Assembly (NCBI GenBank): GCA_947496145.1
Contig: CANMBS010000001.1
Span: 248,001 to 312,000, forward strand
Direction: 5' to 3'
DNA: 64,000 bases
From: an uncultured Pseudovibrio sp.
Lineage (GTDB): Bacteria; Pseudomonadota; Alphaproteobacteria; Rhizobiales; Stappiaceae
Shown here: positions 37,111 through 48,209 of the stretch, piece after piece
Numbering within the stretch: position 1 is the first letter of the stretch
Layout: every line of letters starts with the position of its first letter
Position numbers and translations under genes: made by a program
The notes under the pieces: generated by a model
The model's database searches: none
Told to the model about the DNA's origin: nothing
The model's input: the letters and a program-made list of their open reading frames with translations, nothing else

Positions 37111-38568
37111 TTAGTTTAGAAGATTCTTTGCAAGATCTGTATAGTGGTCCATCTTGATCAGTTCTGTGGCCCACTTTTTCACACGCTCTTTGTCTTCAGC
37201 CCCGCCATCAATACCCATGCCAAGCGAAACCAGGAAAAGTGCAGCTCTGGGGCTACCTTTCTTTGCAGCAAATTCATAGTAAGGAGCTGCTTTTTCAGCA
37301 CCTTCAGTCTGAACTTTGCTGAACTCGTCTAACAGATTAATGTCAATATGAGGGTTCAGGCGACGCTTCATACCGTACCAATTGTGGCGGTAAAGGTCTC
37401 CCATTGCAATGTAAGCCCCCAGAGACCCATAACTCATTGCACGAGTGAAGTTGTTCTTAGCCTTCTCGTACTCACCGAAAGTAATCAAGAACTCTCCCTG
37501 TGCAATCAAAGCTCGCGGATGAGTTGCCTCTTTCTCAGCAAGTAAGAATTTGAAGGCTTCCAGCTCATATTCTTTGTTACCCGTTAAAAGAGAAATTTGA
37601 GCTGCTATGGATGGTTTCAGAAACTCGGCAGCATTGTAGCCATTTCGTTCGGCAGTATCGAGTTTTTCGTAAAGCTGTTCATTGCTAAAACCGATCTCCC
37701 TATCCTGAAGTGCAAAGAAGTGTAGCAGGGCTAAGCTTGGATAATGATCTGAAGCAGCTTCCCGCAGGTCCTCAAGCACATCCGAATACAAAGTATCCCA
37801 ATTGTCGATCAGCGCTTCAAACTGGCTGTTCTTCCAGATCAGAATGGGTCTTGCATCTCCCACGACAGATTTTATGCCTTGTTTGGTTTTAAAAAACTCT
37901 GTTTCATTTACAAGACCTTCGGCAAACCCCATATTTGTATCAATTTCCAACACAAGAGCAGCGTAGCGGGCCAGTCCGGGGAGGAAGTCATTATCAGCGC
38001 TTTCTCTCAGAATCTGTAGTTGCTCAACGATATCTCGTTCGAGCGACGGATGGTCAGCTATCGCGATGCTAGCGTAAGGTTCTCCAGCTGCTAACGCTGC
38101 TTTGAAGTCTTCGAGGGCTGCATCAATATCTTGAGAGAGCCCGACCCCGTGTTGCTTGAGCAGGCCACGATAATAAAGTGCTTCTGCATTTCCAGCATCA
38201 GCCAGAGTAAGCAAGCCGCTCGCCAGAGCACGGTTGGCGTAGTCCTCTGCTCGCTTTGTATCAATCGGGCGGCCCAACGCTTTCACATGGCTGTAAGCAA
38301 TGCGGGCAGCTGCGATTGGATGTCCCCTGGCACCGGTTCGTTGCAAAATGCGCTCGTAGGATTCGTTGGCTTGCTGATAGAGCCCGTTTATGTCCAGCTT
38401 CCGGGCAGATGTCATTTCTGCTTCAGTTTCTTCCAGCGTCAAACTTATACATTCAAATGAACAGATTTGGTTTTTCTCAGAGGCCCATGTGGACTGAGCT
38501 GAAAAAATGGTGCCACTCAAGAGGAGAGCGGAGAAGACTAAGGAAAGTGGTTTTTGATAAAAAGACAT
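37111..38568 (-). CDS. Secreted Sel1/TPR-like repeat protein
   Basis: The 485-aa protein has a signal peptide (MSFYQKPLSLVFSALLLSG, cleavage near STWASEK). Helical repeats follow that resemble Sel1/TPR units: LYQQANESYERIL, NAEALYYRGLLKQHGVGLSQ with DIDAALEDFKAALA, KEATHPRALIAQGEFLIT with YEKAKNNFTRAMSYGS, and a final AAPYYEFAAKKGSPRAALFL. Such proteins act as scaffolds in the periplasm; the partner is unknown. Two cysteines near the N-terminus (ICSFECI) could form a disulfide. Confidence 0.75.
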   Translation of the reverse strand: MSFYQKPLSLVFSALLLSGTIFSAQSTWASEKNQICSFECISLTLEETEAEMTSARKLDINGLYQQANESYERILQRTGARGHPIAAARIAYSHVKALGRPIDTKRAEDYANRALASGLLTLADAGNAEALYYRGLLKQHGVGLSQDIDAALEDFKAALAAGEPYASIAIADHPSLERDIVEQLQILRESADNDFLPGLARYAALVLEIDTNMGFAEGLVNETEFFKTKQGIKSVVGDARPILIWKNSQFEALIDNWDTLYSDVLEDLREAASDHYPSLALLHFFALQDREIGFSNEQLYEKLDTAERNGYNAAEFLKPSIAAQISLLTGNKEYELEAFKFLLAEKEATHPRALIAQGEFLITFGEYEKAKNNFTRAMSYGSLGAYIAMGDLYRHNWYGMKRRLNPHIDINLLDEFSKVQTEGAEKAAPYYEFAAKKGSPRAALFLVSLGMGIDGGAEDKERVKKWATELIKMDHYTDLAKNLLN

Positions 38569-38747
38569 GCGGCTTCGCCATATGAGTTTCGTAGAAGTTC
38601 GGACACAACCTCACATAGCTCTTATGTAGTTTGCAATTCAAGCCACAGGGTCACCGCTAAACCAAAGTCGAAGCAAGTTCAGTAGACACTCCCATGTAAT
38701 CAGGTAGAGTAACGGCTCTTTTATCATTCCGTTTTGTGAGTGTTCCC

Positions 38748-39359
38748 ATGAGCCTTGAATACATCCTGACAGCCTTTGTAGTCATTTTACTACCTGGAAC
38801 AGGCGTGCTTTACACAATTGCAATTGGGTTGGGAAAAGGGCTCAAACCAAGTATTGCTGCGGCGTTCGGCTGTACGCTTGGTATCGTTCCAGCTGCTCTG
38901 GCCAGCATCATTGGGGTGGCAGCAATCTTTCACAGCAGTGCTCTTGCCTTTCAGATCCTCAAGTATCTTGGTGTTGCGTACTTGCTTTACATGTCCTGGA
39001 GTATTTTGCGCAGTGGCGGTGCGCTGGAGGTAGATGGTGAGAAACGCGAACGAACTTTATATCGTACAGCAGTTGACGGAATTCTGTTGAATGTACTGAA
39101 TCCCAAGCTCTCTCTGTTCTTCCTTGCCTTTCTGCCCCAGTTTGTTTCTCCAGGCAGCTCCAGTGCGACTCACGCTCTGTTACTACACGCTTTTGTCTTT
39201 ATGGTGCTTACCTTTATTGTTTTTGTTGGCTACGGAGCAATGGCTTCACTTGCTCGTGATTATGTGATCAACCGCCCAAATGTTATGGCTTGGCTCAAGC
39301 GTGGATTTGCAGCTACGTTTGGCGCGCTTGGTGTCAAGCTGGCGTTTTCTGAGAGCTGA
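38748..39359 (+). CDS. LysE/RhtB-family amino-acid exporter
   Basis: The 203-aa protein has six membrane segments, the motif VVILLPGTGVLYTIAIGLGK, and NPKLSLFFLAFLPQFVSPG after the charged loop. It is a second, distinct exporter in this window and has no regulator beside it. I take the ATG at 38748, giving the usual short N-terminus; a GTG at 38736 has no ribosome-binding site. The next gene follows 39 bp later and may be cotranscribed. Confidence 0.88.
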   Translation: MSLEYILTAFVVILLPGTGVLYTIAIGLGKGLKPSIAAAFGCTLGIVPAALASIIGVAAIFHSSALAFQILKYLGVAYLLYMSWSILRSGGALEVDGEKRERTLYRTAVDGILLNVLNPKLSLFFLAFLPQFVSPGSSSATHALLLHAFVFMVLTFIVFVGYGAMASLARDYVINRPNVMAWLKRGFAATFGALGVKLAFSES

Positions 39360-39398
39360 TCAGCTGGCCATAGTTTCCGACAAACTGACTGGAACACA

Positions 39399-39860
39399 AT
39401 GAGTAATTTAGAACTTAGGTTCCCGCCTATTTCCGTTTTTGCAGGATTTGCGGTTCTTATCTGGGTGGCTGCAATAGTTCTGCCCGGAGATGTTAACCTG
39501 CATGGTGCAGAAACTGCTTTTCTTGTGATTGGTATTGGCGCAGGTGGCTATTTCGGTATCACCGGGCTTTCCGAATTTCGCCGTGCCCGCACAACAACCA
39601 GTCCATCGCATCCTGAAAATGCAAGTGCGATTGTGACAGAAGGTGTCTACTCCAAAACCCGTAATCCGATGTATTTAGGTTTGCAGCTTATTCTGCTTGG
39701 ATGGGCTGTCTTTCAGGGGAACCTGTTTGCCATCCCGCTTGCTCTGGGGTTTGCAGCTTACATCACTGCATTCCAGATCAAACCTGAGGAAGCGCTGCTG
39801 GAAGAGAACTTTGGTAAAGAGTATTTAGCCTACAAAGCACGTGTTCGCCGCTGGATGTGA
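39399..39860 (+). CDS. Isoprenylcysteine methyltransferase-like membrane protein
   Basis: The 153-aa protein has three or four membrane segments and the conserved C-terminal block of the ICMT/PEMT-like family: TEGVYSKTRNPMYLGLQLIL, then KPEEALLEENFGKEYLAYKA and RVRRW. In bacteria these enzymes methylate varied acceptors; the acceptor is unknown here. Confidence 0.82.
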   Translation: MSNLELRFPPISVFAGFAVLIWVAAIVLPGDVNLHGAETAFLVIGIGAGGYFGITGLSEFRRARTTTSPSHPENASAIVTEGVYSKTRNPMYLGLQLILLGWAVFQGNLFAIPLALGFAAYITAFQIKPEEALLEENFGKEYLAYKARVRRWM

Positions 39861-39986
39861 TCGTTCTCATGGGAGTGTAAATGCTTCAAGCCCCACATTC
39901 TTATGTTACCCAATAGTAAGAATGCGCAGGTAGGGTCCCAAGCGTGATGCTGGAGGTTGGTCCAAGAAAACAAAAAGGAAACCCAG

Positions 39987-40319
39987 ATGGCCGTGCTTTT
40001 GAAGTTCGATGATATCGAACAGGTTTACAAACAGACCAGCAAGATTCAAGCCGCGCTGAAAAAAGCTAAAGTTGAAGACAAAACTGAAAAGGCTTTCATC
40101 AAGGAGCTCAATCAGAAAAAGAGGCGTGCAGAAGACAAGTTTCTGGATGAGGTCAACAACGATTCGAAACTCAAAAACTTCAAGGCACAGTCTTTGAAGG
40201 GAGACGGCGGATATACTAAAGCGCTTCAAGAAGCAATGAAGCGCACGCCAATCCAGCTGATGGAAGCGAGTGGGAAAGTTACTTTGAAAGTTGGCAAAGA
40301 TATTGTTGTCGGAACTTAA
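39987..40319 (+). CDS. Small charged hypothetical protein
   Basis: The 110-aa lysine-rich protein has a strong AAGGAA site before its ATG at 39987. It looks helical in the first two thirds (KQTSKIQAALKKAKVEDKTE, NQKKRRAEDKFLDEVNND) and ends in a short beta-like segment. No family recognised. A good terminator follows, supporting a real transcribed gene. Confidence 0.62.
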   Translation: MAVLLKFDDIEQVYKQTSKIQAALKKAKVEDKTEKAFIKELNQKKRRAEDKFLDEVNNDSKLKNFKAQSLKGDGGYTKALQEAMKRTPIQLMEASGKVTLKVGKDIVVGT

Positions 40320-40356
40320 AGTATGCTCTTTCAGCCAGCTAAGCGATTGAGAATAA

Positions 40357-40395
40357 CTAAAAGGCCATGACTATCAGGACAGCATGGCCTTTTAG
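40357..40395. terminator. 13-bp perfect hairpin terminator between convergent genes
   Basis: CTAAAAGGCCATG (40357-40369) and CATGGCCTTTTAG (40383-40395) are perfect arms with T- and A-rich sides, so it can end transcription in both directions (small protein gene on plus, yejF on minus). Confidence 0.85.
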
Positions 40396-40407
40396 CTTTG
40401 CAAACCT

Positions 40408-42042
40408 TTACAGACTTAAGTCACTTCCTGTGACTGCCTCAATGCGGAAAGCAGCAGCCATGAGTGCCTTCGTGTAGGCGGTCTTTGGCGCATCGAAGAC
40501 CTGGTCTGATGTACCAGATTCCATGGCCCGGCCATGTTGCATGACAACAACATCATTTGCCAGTGCACGCACCACTTTCAGGTCGTGAGAGATGAAGAGA
40601 TAAGCCAGGCCGTGTGCCTGTTGCAGATCTCTCAGAAGATCTACCACCTGTGCCTGCACGCTCATATCAAGCGCTGATGTTGGCTCATCCAGCATAACAA
40701 ACTTTGGTTCAAGCACCATAGCACGGGCAATTGAGATGCGCTGGCGTTGCCCGCCTGAGAACTCGTGAGGATAACGGAAGCGGGTAGCAGCATCTAACCC
40801 CACTTCCTCCAATGCTGAAGCAACCTTCGCTTCTCTCTCCTTCACAGAGAGATGCGGCATGTGGATCTTGAGCCCCTCCCCCACGATCTCAGAGACAGAC
40901 ATGCGCGGAGACAGAGAACCAAATGGGTCCTGAAACACAATCTGCATGTCGCGGCGCAGCGGGCGCATCTGCTTCCATGAGTGATTGTGAATATCTGCAC
41001 CGTTGAAGCTGATTTGTCCGTTTGAGGAGAGCATACGCAGGATAGCCAGACCCAGCGTGGTTTTTCCAGATCCACTCTCTCCAACGATCCCGAGCGTCTG
41101 TCCTGCCCGGACTGTAACATCGATGCCATTAACCGCTTTTACGTGGCTTACTGTTCTGCGCAGGAAGCCACGCTTGACCGGGAACCAGACCTTAAGGTCT
41201 TTTGCCTCGACAACAACTGGTTGGCTTTTGTCACCAGCTGGTGGATGCCCCTTGGGCTCTGCTGCGAGCAGATGCTGCGTGTATTCATGTTGCGGGTGCT
41301 CGAAAATCTCTTCGGTTGCGCCTTGTTCGACGATCTTGCCCTTTGTCATCACACAAACGCGGTCAGAAATACGCCGGACAATGCCAAGATCATGGGTGAT
41401 GAAGAGCATCGCCATGCCAGTGGAACTTTGCAAGTCCTTGAGCAGTTGCAGAATCTGGGCCTGCACTGTCACGTCAAGTGCCGTTGTCGGCTCATCTGCT
41501 ATCAGCAGATCCGGTTCGTTCGCTAAGGCCATGGCAATCATGACGCGCTGGCGTTGACCGCCAGAGAGCTGATGTGGGTAAGATTTCAAGCGCTCTGCCG
41601 GGTTTGGGATTCCAACCTGATCCAGCAATTCCAGAACCCGCTTGCGGGCACTGTTTTCTCCCAGACCACGGTGAATCTTTAAAATTTCCGAGATTTGTTG
41701 TTCGATTGTGTGCAATGGGTTCAACGAACTCATGGGTTCCTGAAAGATCATAGAGATCCGGTTCCCGCGCACACTGCGCATCTGCTTTTCTGATGCTGAG
41801 ATCAGGTTCTCACCCTGATAGATGATCTTGCCTGACGGGTGGCTGGCAGCAGGGTATGGTAACAGCTTGAGCACGGACAATGCTGAAACCGACTTGCCTG
41901 AGCCGCTCTCTCCTACCAACGCGAGTGTCTCACCCTTTTGGATAGAAAATGAGATCTGATCTACGGCAAGAGTTTCTTTCTTATCTTGCTTGAAAGCTAC
42001 TGAAAGATCCTCAACAGAGAGGAGCATTTGATTATCACTCAT
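40408..42042 (-). CDS. yejF: ABC transporter ATP-binding protein YejF (two ATPase domains)
   Basis: The 544-aa protein holds two full ATPase domains. The first has [38 protein letters not shown] and [20 protein letters not shown]; the second has [38 protein letters not shown] and [19 protein letters not shown]. This is the Dpp/Opp-like dual-domain form used by YejABEF peptide importers (microcin C and antimicrobial peptides). It ends the five-gene operon. GGGAGGAT lies before the ATG. Confidence 0.94.
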   Translation of the reverse strand: MSDNQMLLSVEDLSVAFKQDKKETLAVDQISFSIQKGETLALVGESGSGKSVSALSVLKLLPYPAASHPSGKIIYQGENLISASEKQMRSVRGNRISMIFQEPMSSLNPLHTIEQQISEILKIHRGLGENSARKRVLELLDQVGIPNPAERLKSYPHQLSGGQRQRVMIAMALANEPDLLIADEPTTALDVTVQAQILQLLKDLQSSTGMAMLFITHDLGIVRRISDRVCVMTKGKIVEQGATEEIFEHPQHEYTQHLLAAEPKGHPPAGDKSQPVVVEAKDLKVWFPVKRGFLRRTVSHVKAVNGIDVTVRAGQTLGIVGESGSGKTTLGLAILRMLSSNGQISFNGADIHNHSWKQMRPLRRDMQIVFQDPFGSLSPRMSVSEIVGEGLKIHMPHLSVKEREAKVASALEEVGLDAATRFRYPHEFSGGQRQRISIARAMVLEPKFVMLDEPTSALDMSVQAQVVDLLRDLQQAHGLAYLFISHDLKVVRALANDVVVMQHGRAMESGTSDQVFDAPKTAYTKALMAAAFRIEAVTGSDLSL

Positions 42043-42059
42043 GTGCGATCCTCCCTTCT

Positions 42060-43244
42060 TCAGTTCATCGTTTTGCGCGGATCAAAGGCATCGCGCACAG
42101 CTTCGCCAATAAAGATCAACAGGCTGAGCATTATGGACAGAACAAGGAAGCCCGTCATACTAAGCCACGGCGCCTGAAGGTTGTTTTTGCCTTGTTTTAG
42201 CAACTCACCAAGCGATGCTGAACCGGGTGGCAGGCCGAAGCCCAGAAAGTCCAGAGCGGTCAGTGTTGAGATTGATCCATTAAGAATAAACGGCATGAAA
42301 GTAAGCGTTGCGACCATTGCATTCGGCAGCAGATGGCGTCGCATAATTGTGCCGTTGGAAACGCCCAGCGCACGTGCTGCAGAGATATACTCGAAGTTTC
42401 TACCACGCAAAAACTCTGCTCTGACCACACCAACCAAAGCGACCCACGAAAACGCCAGCAGAATCGAAAACAAGACCCAAAAGCCCGGCGTAAGTACCGA
42501 AGAGATTATCAAGATCAGGTAAAGCGTCGGCATTGCGGTCCAGATTTCAATGAAACGCTGAAGGCCAAGGTCAACCCAACCACCGTAGAAGCCCTGCACA
42601 GCTCCAGCTCCAATGCCAATAACGGAGGAGGCGATTGTAAGTGCAAGGCCAAACAGAACAGATATACGGAAGCCATAAACAAGGCGTGCGAGGACATCAC
42701 GGCCCTGATCATCTGTTCCAAGCCAGTTCCAGTTGCCGATTGTACAGTTTGGATCGTTCACGCCACCGGGATAACGTTCACACCGTTGTTCCTTGTCCAT
42801 CATCCAGCTTGGGGGAGCTGGGGCAGGTACTGGAATTTCGTTATTCACTGTTTGATAGGAATAGCGGACCAAAGGCCAGATCATCCAGCCGTTTGCCGTG
42901 ATCTCCTCCTGAATAAACGGGTCGCGGTAATCCGTGGTGGCAAGGAACCCACCGAACTTCTCTTCGGGGTAATCAACAAAGAGCGGAGATAAAATCTCCC
43001 CCTTGTAGGAGACCAGCAGAGGGCGATCATTGGTGATAAGTTCTGCGCAGAGCGTCAGGACGAACAGTACAGAGAAAATCCATAGTGACCAGTATCCCCG
43101 TTTGTTCGCCTTGAAGTTCTGCAAGCGACGCTGATTAAGGGGGGAGAGTTTCTGCCGCTTTTCCGGAGGCTGCGTCTGCTCTGGTAATGGATTGATGGTT
43201 TCGTAACCTTGATCCTGAAGGCGTTTTTCAAGCTGAGAATCCAT
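42060..43244 (-). CDS. yejE: ABC transporter permease YejE
   Basis: The 394-aa permease has an N-terminal cytosolic tail (PEQTQPPEKRQKLSPLNQRR) and a first membrane segment. A large periplasmic insert follows (RCERYPGGVNDPNCTIGNWN, two Cys) that is typical of YejE, then the permease core with GTDDQGRDVLARLVYGFRIS and SAARALGVSNGTIMRRHLLP. The ATG at 43244 has GGAGGT eight bases upstream and overlaps the end of yejB. It is part of yejA1A2BEF. Confidence 0.93.
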   Translation of the reverse strand: MDSQLEKRLQDQGYETINPLPEQTQPPEKRQKLSPLNQRRLQNFKANKRGYWSLWIFSVLFVLTLCAELITNDRPLLVSYKGEILSPLFVDYPEEKFGGFLATTDYRDPFIQEEITANGWMIWPLVRYSYQTVNNEIPVPAPAPPSWMMDKEQRCERYPGGVNDPNCTIGNWNWLGTDDQGRDVLARLVYGFRISVLFGLALTIASSVIGIGAGAVQGFYGGWVDLGLQRFIEIWTAMPTLYLILIISSVLTPGFWVLFSILLAFSWVALVGVVRAEFLRGRNFEYISAARALGVSNGTIMRRHLLPNAMVATLTFMPFILNGSISTLTALDFLGFGLPPGSASLGELLKQGKNNLQAPWLSMTGFLVLSIMLSLLIFIGEAVRDAFDPRKTMN

Positions 43245-43248
43245 CAAG

Positions 43249-44358
43249 TTACACCTCCCTGCTTTCAAAATCGATCCGTGGATCAATCCATGTGTAGGTC
43301 AGGTCAGATAGCAGATTCACGAATAAGCCCATCAACGAGAAGATGTAAAGTGTTGCGAACATCACTGCGTAATCGCGGTTAAGCGCGGATTCAAAACCAA
43401 GCAGGCCCAGTCCATCCAGTGAGAAGATTGTTTCGATAAGAAGAGATCCTGCAAAAAATGCCGAGATAAATGCGCCGGGAAAGCCCGCAATGACAATCAA
43501 CATGGCATTGCGGAATACATGGCGGTAAAGCACCTGCCGTTCTGTCAGGCCTTTGGCGCGAGCCGTTTGCACATACTGCTTTCTGATCTCGTCCAGAAAT
43601 GAGTTTTTGGTCAGCAGCGTTGTTGTTGCAAAGGCGGACAGGGCCATAGCGGTGAGAGGCAACACGAGATGCCAGAAGTAATCCAGAATACGTTCAGGCC
43701 ACGACAAATCACTCCAGCCTTCAGACACAAGGCCGCGCAGCGGGAAGAAATCCCAGAAGGACCCGCCCGCAAACAGCACGATAAGCATGATTGCAAAGAG
43801 AAATCCGGGAATAGCGTAGCCTATGATGATGATTGTTGAAGTCCACACATCAAAAGAAGAACCATCTTTCACCGCTTTGCGAATGCCGAGTGGAATAGAG
43901 ATGCCGTATGAGATAAGCGTCATCCAAAGGCCAAGGGAGATAGATACAGGCAGTTTTTCGAGGATAAGATCAATCACCGCGATGTCACGGAAGTAACTGT
44001 CGCCAAAGTTAAATGTGGCATAATCCAGTATCATCCGGCCAAAGCGTTCTAATGGCGGTTTGTCAAAGCCAAACTGAGCTTCTAACTCTTTGATAAATTC
44101 AGGATCAAGCCCCTGAGCACCACGATACTTGGATCCTGCGCTGTCACCACCGCCTTGACTGGCATTGGCAGAATTGCCGAAGTCACCGCCACCGCCAGAA
44201 ATACGACTGGTGGCTGATACGCTGTCCCCTTGCAATTGTGCGATCACCTGCTCAACCGGGCCACCGGGAGCAAACTGGATAATGACGAAGTTGATTGCCA
44301 TGATGCCGATGAGGGTCGGCACCATCAGAAGCAATCTACGCAGAATATAGGCGCCCAT
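43249..44358 (-). CDS. yejB: ABC transporter permease YejB
   Basis: The 369-aa permease begins [20 protein letters not shown], the family start. A Gly/Ser-rich loop follows near 50-75 ([20 protein letters not shown]), seen in YejB proteins, then [14 protein letters not shown] and the permease EAA-like loop [20 protein letters not shown]. It forms the channel with YejE. Confidence 0.93.
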   Translation of the reverse strand: MGAYILRRLLLMVPTLIGIMAINFVIIQFAPGGPVEQVIAQLQGDSVSATSRISGGGGDFGNSANASQGGGDSAGSKYRGAQGLDPEFIKELEAQFGFDKPPLERFGRMILDYATFNFGDSYFRDIAVIDLILEKLPVSISLGLWMTLISYGISIPLGIRKAVKDGSSFDVWTSTIIIIGYAIPGFLFAIMLIVLFAGGSFWDFFPLRGLVSEGWSDLSWPERILDYFWHLVLPLTAMALSAFATTTLLTKNSFLDEIRKQYVQTARAKGLTERQVLYRHVFRNAMLIVIAGFPGAFISAFFAGSLLIETIFSLDGLGLLGFESALNRDYAVMFATLYIFSLMGLFVNLLSDLTYTWIDPRIDFESREV

Positions 44359-44374
44359 GGGCTTCTTTTGTCCC

Positions 44375-46246
44375 TTATTTTTCCATGCCGATACGAGCGG
44401 CTTTTTCTGAATCTATCCACCACGTTGCTTCAACGGGGAAATCGAACGCTGGCATGTCATTGGGAATGCCAAACGTGTCCCAGACGGCCACCAGATGAGA
44501 GGGATTAAACCAGTTCGGCACCCAATAATGACCAGCCCGCAGAACCCTATCCAGCGCTCTGGCTGCAGTGATCATTTCCATCCGAGTGGTCGCACTTAAA
44601 GCCTTTTCGACCAGAGTGTCGACGGCAGGTTCCCGGATACCAGCGAGGTTGTAAGATCCAAACATGTCTGCGGAGGCAGATGTCCAGACATTGCGTATGC
44701 TTGGATCGAGTGTTGGTGTCAAAGCAAAGCGTGATCCGACTATGTCAAAATCGAAATCATTAACTCGTTTTTGAAACTGCGCAGGATCGACCAGACGAAA
44801 ATCCGCTTTAATACCAAGCAATCTAAGATTTTTAATGTATGGCAATATCACCCGTTCAAGTGCAGGGGCATTAGAAAGGAACTCCATCTCTAATTGTTTG
44901 TCATCTGCTCCGATTAACTGCTCACCTCTGCGAAAATAGCCTGCTTCCTGCAAAAGTTCAGAGGCTTTTCGCAATAGTTTTCTGTCTTGTCCGGAACCGT
45001 TGGAAACGGGCTGAGTTATTGCTTCACCAAAGACTGCTTCAGGCAGGTCTTTTCGATAAGGCTCCAGCAATTCAAGCTCAGCCGCACTTGGCAGACCGAC
45101 CGCTTTCATCTCCGAATTTTCAAAGAATGACTGGGTTCTGGTGTAAAGGTCATAAAAGAGCGCAGAATTTGACCATTCAAAATCGAAGGCATATCCCAGC
45201 GCTTCACGCACTTTTGGATCAGAGAACTTATTCAGGCGTGTATTGAGAAACCATCCCTGAGCCCCAGATGGCAGTCCGATAGCGAACTCCTTTTTAACGA
45301 CCCGCCCTTCTGTGAGTGCCGGGAAGTTATATTCGGTTGCCCAGGTCTTGGAAGAGAACTCTTCGTGAAAAGTCAGGCGGCCTTTCTTGAAAGCCTCAAA
45401 AGTCGTTTGTCTATCCCGGAAGAAATCCAGGCGAATTACCTCAAAATTGAAGTGCCCTTTGCTCACCGGCAAATCTTTGGCCCAGTAGTTATCAACTTTT
45501 TTGTACTCGATGTAACGACCAATCTCGTAACGTCCTACCATGTAGGGGCCAGATGACAGCGGCGGGGTTAACGTTGAGGCTTCAAAGTTATAGCGGGTGT
45601 AGTAGTCCTTGGAGAAGATAGGGAGAGTTGCTATCAATAAGGGAAGTTGCCTGCTGTGCTTTCCTGAAAAAGAAACTGTTACAGTATGCTCATCCGGTGC
45701 AGTTGCCCCAACCATCTCCTGAATGGATTGACTGATAGTCGGGTGACCTTTTGCCTTTAGTGTGTTGAGACTGAAGGCGACATCATTTGCATTAAGCACA
45801 GAACCATCATGAAAGCGGGCTTCAGGGCGAATTTTAAAAATGATAAAATTGCCATCTTCTGAAACCATCGCGCTTTCTGCAACAAGGCCGTAAACTGCAT
45901 CCGGCTCATCAAAGGCACGGACCATCAGACTATCAAAGCAACGCTCCATCCGGGGTGGGGCATCCCCCTTCAAAATAAAGGAATTGAAGGTGTTAAAAGT
46001 TTGCGGGTTCTGATTGTAGCTCCAACTGAGGGCCGTCATTGCAATTCTGCCACCAATGGGTGCTTCTGGATTTACGTAGTCAAACGCAGTAAAGTCTGCC
46101 GGATACTTCAAGTCCCCAAAGACAGAAAGACCGTGGCTCAACGTGCCTGCCTGTAAAGGCAGCGGCCCACCGGGCACAAGGAATGCAGCAGCTGTTGCTG
46201 CACTGAATTGCAGGAAGCTGCGTCTATGAATGGAGCCAAGCTTCAT
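44375..46246 (-). CDS. yejA: Peptide-binding protein YejA2 with Tat signal
   Basis: The 623-aa family 5 solute-binding protein starts with a Tat motif ([20 protein letters not shown]). It shares the domain order of its neighbour: [60 protein letters not shown] and [13 protein letters not shown]-like [20 protein letters not shown]. The start overlaps the stop of the upstream binding-protein gene by one base (TGATG), so the two are translationally coupled. A Tat route implies folding before export, unlike its Sec-dependent partner. Confidence 0.9.
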   Translation of the reverse strand: MKLGSIHRRSFLQFSAATAAAFLVPGGPLPLQAGTLSHGLSVFGDLKYPADFTAFDYVNPEAPIGGRIAMTALSWSYNQNPQTFNTFNSFILKGDAPPRMERCFDSLMVRAFDEPDAVYGLVAESAMVSEDGNFIIFKIRPEARFHDGSVLNANDVAFSLNTLKAKGHPTISQSIQEMVGATAPDEHTVTVSFSGKHSRQLPLLIATLPIFSKDYYTRYNFEASTLTPPLSSGPYMVGRYEIGRYIEYKKVDNYWAKDLPVSKGHFNFEVIRLDFFRDRQTTFEAFKKGRLTFHEEFSSKTWATEYNFPALTEGRVVKKEFAIGLPSGAQGWFLNTRLNKFSDPKVREALGYAFDFEWSNSALFYDLYTRTQSFFENSEMKAVGLPSAAELELLEPYRKDLPEAVFGEAITQPVSNGSGQDRKLLRKASELLQEAGYFRRGEQLIGADDKQLEMEFLSNAPALERVILPYIKNLRLLGIKADFRLVDPAQFQKRVNDFDFDIVGSRFALTPTLDPSIRNVWTSASADMFGSYNLAGIREPAVDTLVEKALSATTRMEMITAARALDRVLRAGHYWVPNWFNPSHLVAVWDTFGIPNDMPAFDFPVEATWWIDSEKAARIGMEK

Positions 46247-48123
46247 CAGTTGCCCTCCTGAAGCTTTGCGGCCTTTGCTTCATCCCACCACCAGATTGTT
46301 GGAAAGCCAACTGCATATTCAGGAAGTTGCTTTGGATGGGAAAAACGATCCCATCGAGCAGTATTGCTGTAAGGTTGGGTCCAGCCCGGAACCACATACT
46401 GATGCCACATGAGCACACGATCTAAAGCTTTTGTTGCGGCGATCAGTTCTTCCCGGTCCTCCGCATTGATCACAAGTTCGATCAACTCATCAATTGCCAG
46501 ATCCTGAATGCCCGCATAATTGCGTGACAGTTCATCATCAGCTGATGCAGATCCCCAAAATCCACGCTGCTCATTGCCGGGGGAAAGTGTCTGAAGCCAA
46601 TGGTTGTAGATCATGTCAAAATCACGGCTACGGACACGGTTGGTATATTGGGAAGTATCTACCACACGGAGCTGCAGGTCGATGCCCAGCTTTTTCAGGC
46701 TAGCCTGATAACGCAGGAGAACAGGTTCAAAACGCCCGCTATTCATCAGATACTCAATGGTAAATGGTTCGCCAGTCTCCTTATTGACCAGCTTACCATT
46801 CTTTTGCACGTATCCAGCTTGTTTGAGAAGGTTAATAGCTGTCCTCAGATTTGAGCGCTCCTGACGGGCATCCTCTGACACCGGGTTTTCATAGGGTTCT
46901 GAAAAAACGCCCTGTGGTACAGGGGATTTCAGTGATTTCAGAATCTCCAGTTCACGCCCTTCAGGCAATCCGCTTGAGGCAAGCTCCGTTCCATTGAAGT
47001 AGCTGGTGATCCGGCTGTATTGATCAAAGAAAAGTGTGCGGTTCATTTCTTCAAAATTCAGAGCATAATTCAGCGCACGGCGCACGCGCCTATCCTGAAA
47101 TTCTTCCCGGCGCGTATTGAGGATAAAGCCTACCATCAGGCCGATACCGCGATGGGTTTGTGGGAATTGCTCTTTTACAATATCTCCGCGCCTTACTGCT
47201 GGAACATCATAGGCAGTCGCCCAGTTTTTGGCAGTTGCTTCTGTCCGCCAGTCAAAGCGGTCCGCCTTGAAGGCTTCCAGCTCGACAGTTTCATCCCGGT
47301 AATATTCGAAGGCAATTGTGTCAAAGTTGTTCTTACCCACATTTACGTTCAGGTCTTTGGCCCAATAATCTTCCACACGCTCATAAGTAATGGAGCGGCC
47401 CGGAACAACCTTGCCAACGCGGTAAGCACCAGACCCTAATGGTGGCTCCAAAGTGCTTCTGGAAACATCCCTTGGCTTGCCGTCTTTGTCGTTCGCAGTC
47501 CACCAATGCTTCGGCAGAATTGCAAGTTGCCCGATGATCTGCGGTGCTTCACGGTTTCCTGCTGCGACAAAGTTAAACCTGATTTCAGTTGGGCTTAAAA
47601 TCTCATAATCTGTGACATGCTTGTAATAGGTTTTATAGATCGGATTGAGGGTGCGGAGTTGATCAAAAGACCATGCAACATCTTCAGTTGTAATTTGCCT
47701 GCCATCATGCCAGCGGGCATTGGGGTTAAGCCGGTATTCTACCCAGGAGAAGTCATCGGGGTACTTTATGGCATTTGCAATAAGCCCGTATTCTGTCGAT
47801 ATCTCATCAGATGACGGCGTAACGAGCGTATCGTAGATAAGACCAATTCCGATTTCCGTAACACCTTTGTTCGGAACGATGTTCAGGCTGTCAAACGTTC
47901 CTGTCCATGCCATCCGAACCCTGCCCCCCTTGGGAGCATCCGGGTTTACATAGGGAAAGTGCTTAAATCCTTCGGGCAGTGCAGGCTTACCATTAATTGA
48001 GGTTGCGTAACGCCATTCTGGCTCACTGGCAGGTTCTTTTGGTTCAGCCAACACGGGGGAGGATGTCAGGCTCGCCAAGGCAAACGCTAAACCGGTCAGA
48101 GAGCTATATAGTTTGGTCCGCAC
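46246..48123 (-). CDS. yejA: Peptide-binding protein YejA1 with Sec signal
   Basis: The 625-aa family 5 solute-binding protein has a Sec signal peptide (MRTKLYSSLTGLAFALASLT, cleavage near VLAEP). It has HFPYVNPDAPKGGRVRMAWT, NPNARWHDGRQITTEDVAWS and RRALNYALNFEEMNRTLFFD. It starts with GTG, seven bases after GGAG. It is the first gene of the five-gene yejA1-yejA2-yejB-yejE-yejF operon, the order I recall from Brucella, where the system affects resistance to antimicrobial peptides. Confidence 0.92.
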   Translation of the reverse strand: MRTKLYSSLTGLAFALASLTSSPVLAEPKEPASEPEWRYATSINGKPALPEGFKHFPYVNPDAPKGGRVRMAWTGTFDSLNIVPNKGVTEIGIGLIYDTLVTPSSDEISTEYGLIANAIKYPDDFSWVEYRLNPNARWHDGRQITTEDVAWSFDQLRTLNPIYKTYYKHVTDYEILSPTEIRFNFVAAGNREAPQIIGQLAILPKHWWTANDKDGKPRDVSRSTLEPPLGSGAYRVGKVVPGRSITYERVEDYWAKDLNVNVGKNNFDTIAFEYYRDETVELEAFKADRFDWRTEATAKNWATAYDVPAVRRGDIVKEQFPQTHRGIGLMVGFILNTRREEFQDRRVRRALNYALNFEEMNRTLFFDQYSRITSYFNGTELASSGLPEGRELEILKSLKSPVPQGVFSEPYENPVSEDARQERSNLRTAINLLKQAGYVQKNGKLVNKETGEPFTIEYLMNSGRFEPVLLRYQASLKKLGIDLQLRVVDTSQYTNRVRSRDFDMIYNHWLQTLSPGNEQRGFWGSASADDELSRNYAGIQDLAIDELIELVINAEDREELIAATKALDRVLMWHQYVVPGWTQPYSNTARWDRFSHPKQLPEYAVGFPTIWWWDEAKAAKLQEGN

Positions 48124-48209
48124 ACCGTTTCTCCATCAAAACAATTTGGTTGCCAGCGCTTCCGAACGTAGAAAATGTACCTCGCACTGAATATCTGACT
48201 TCTTTTACA

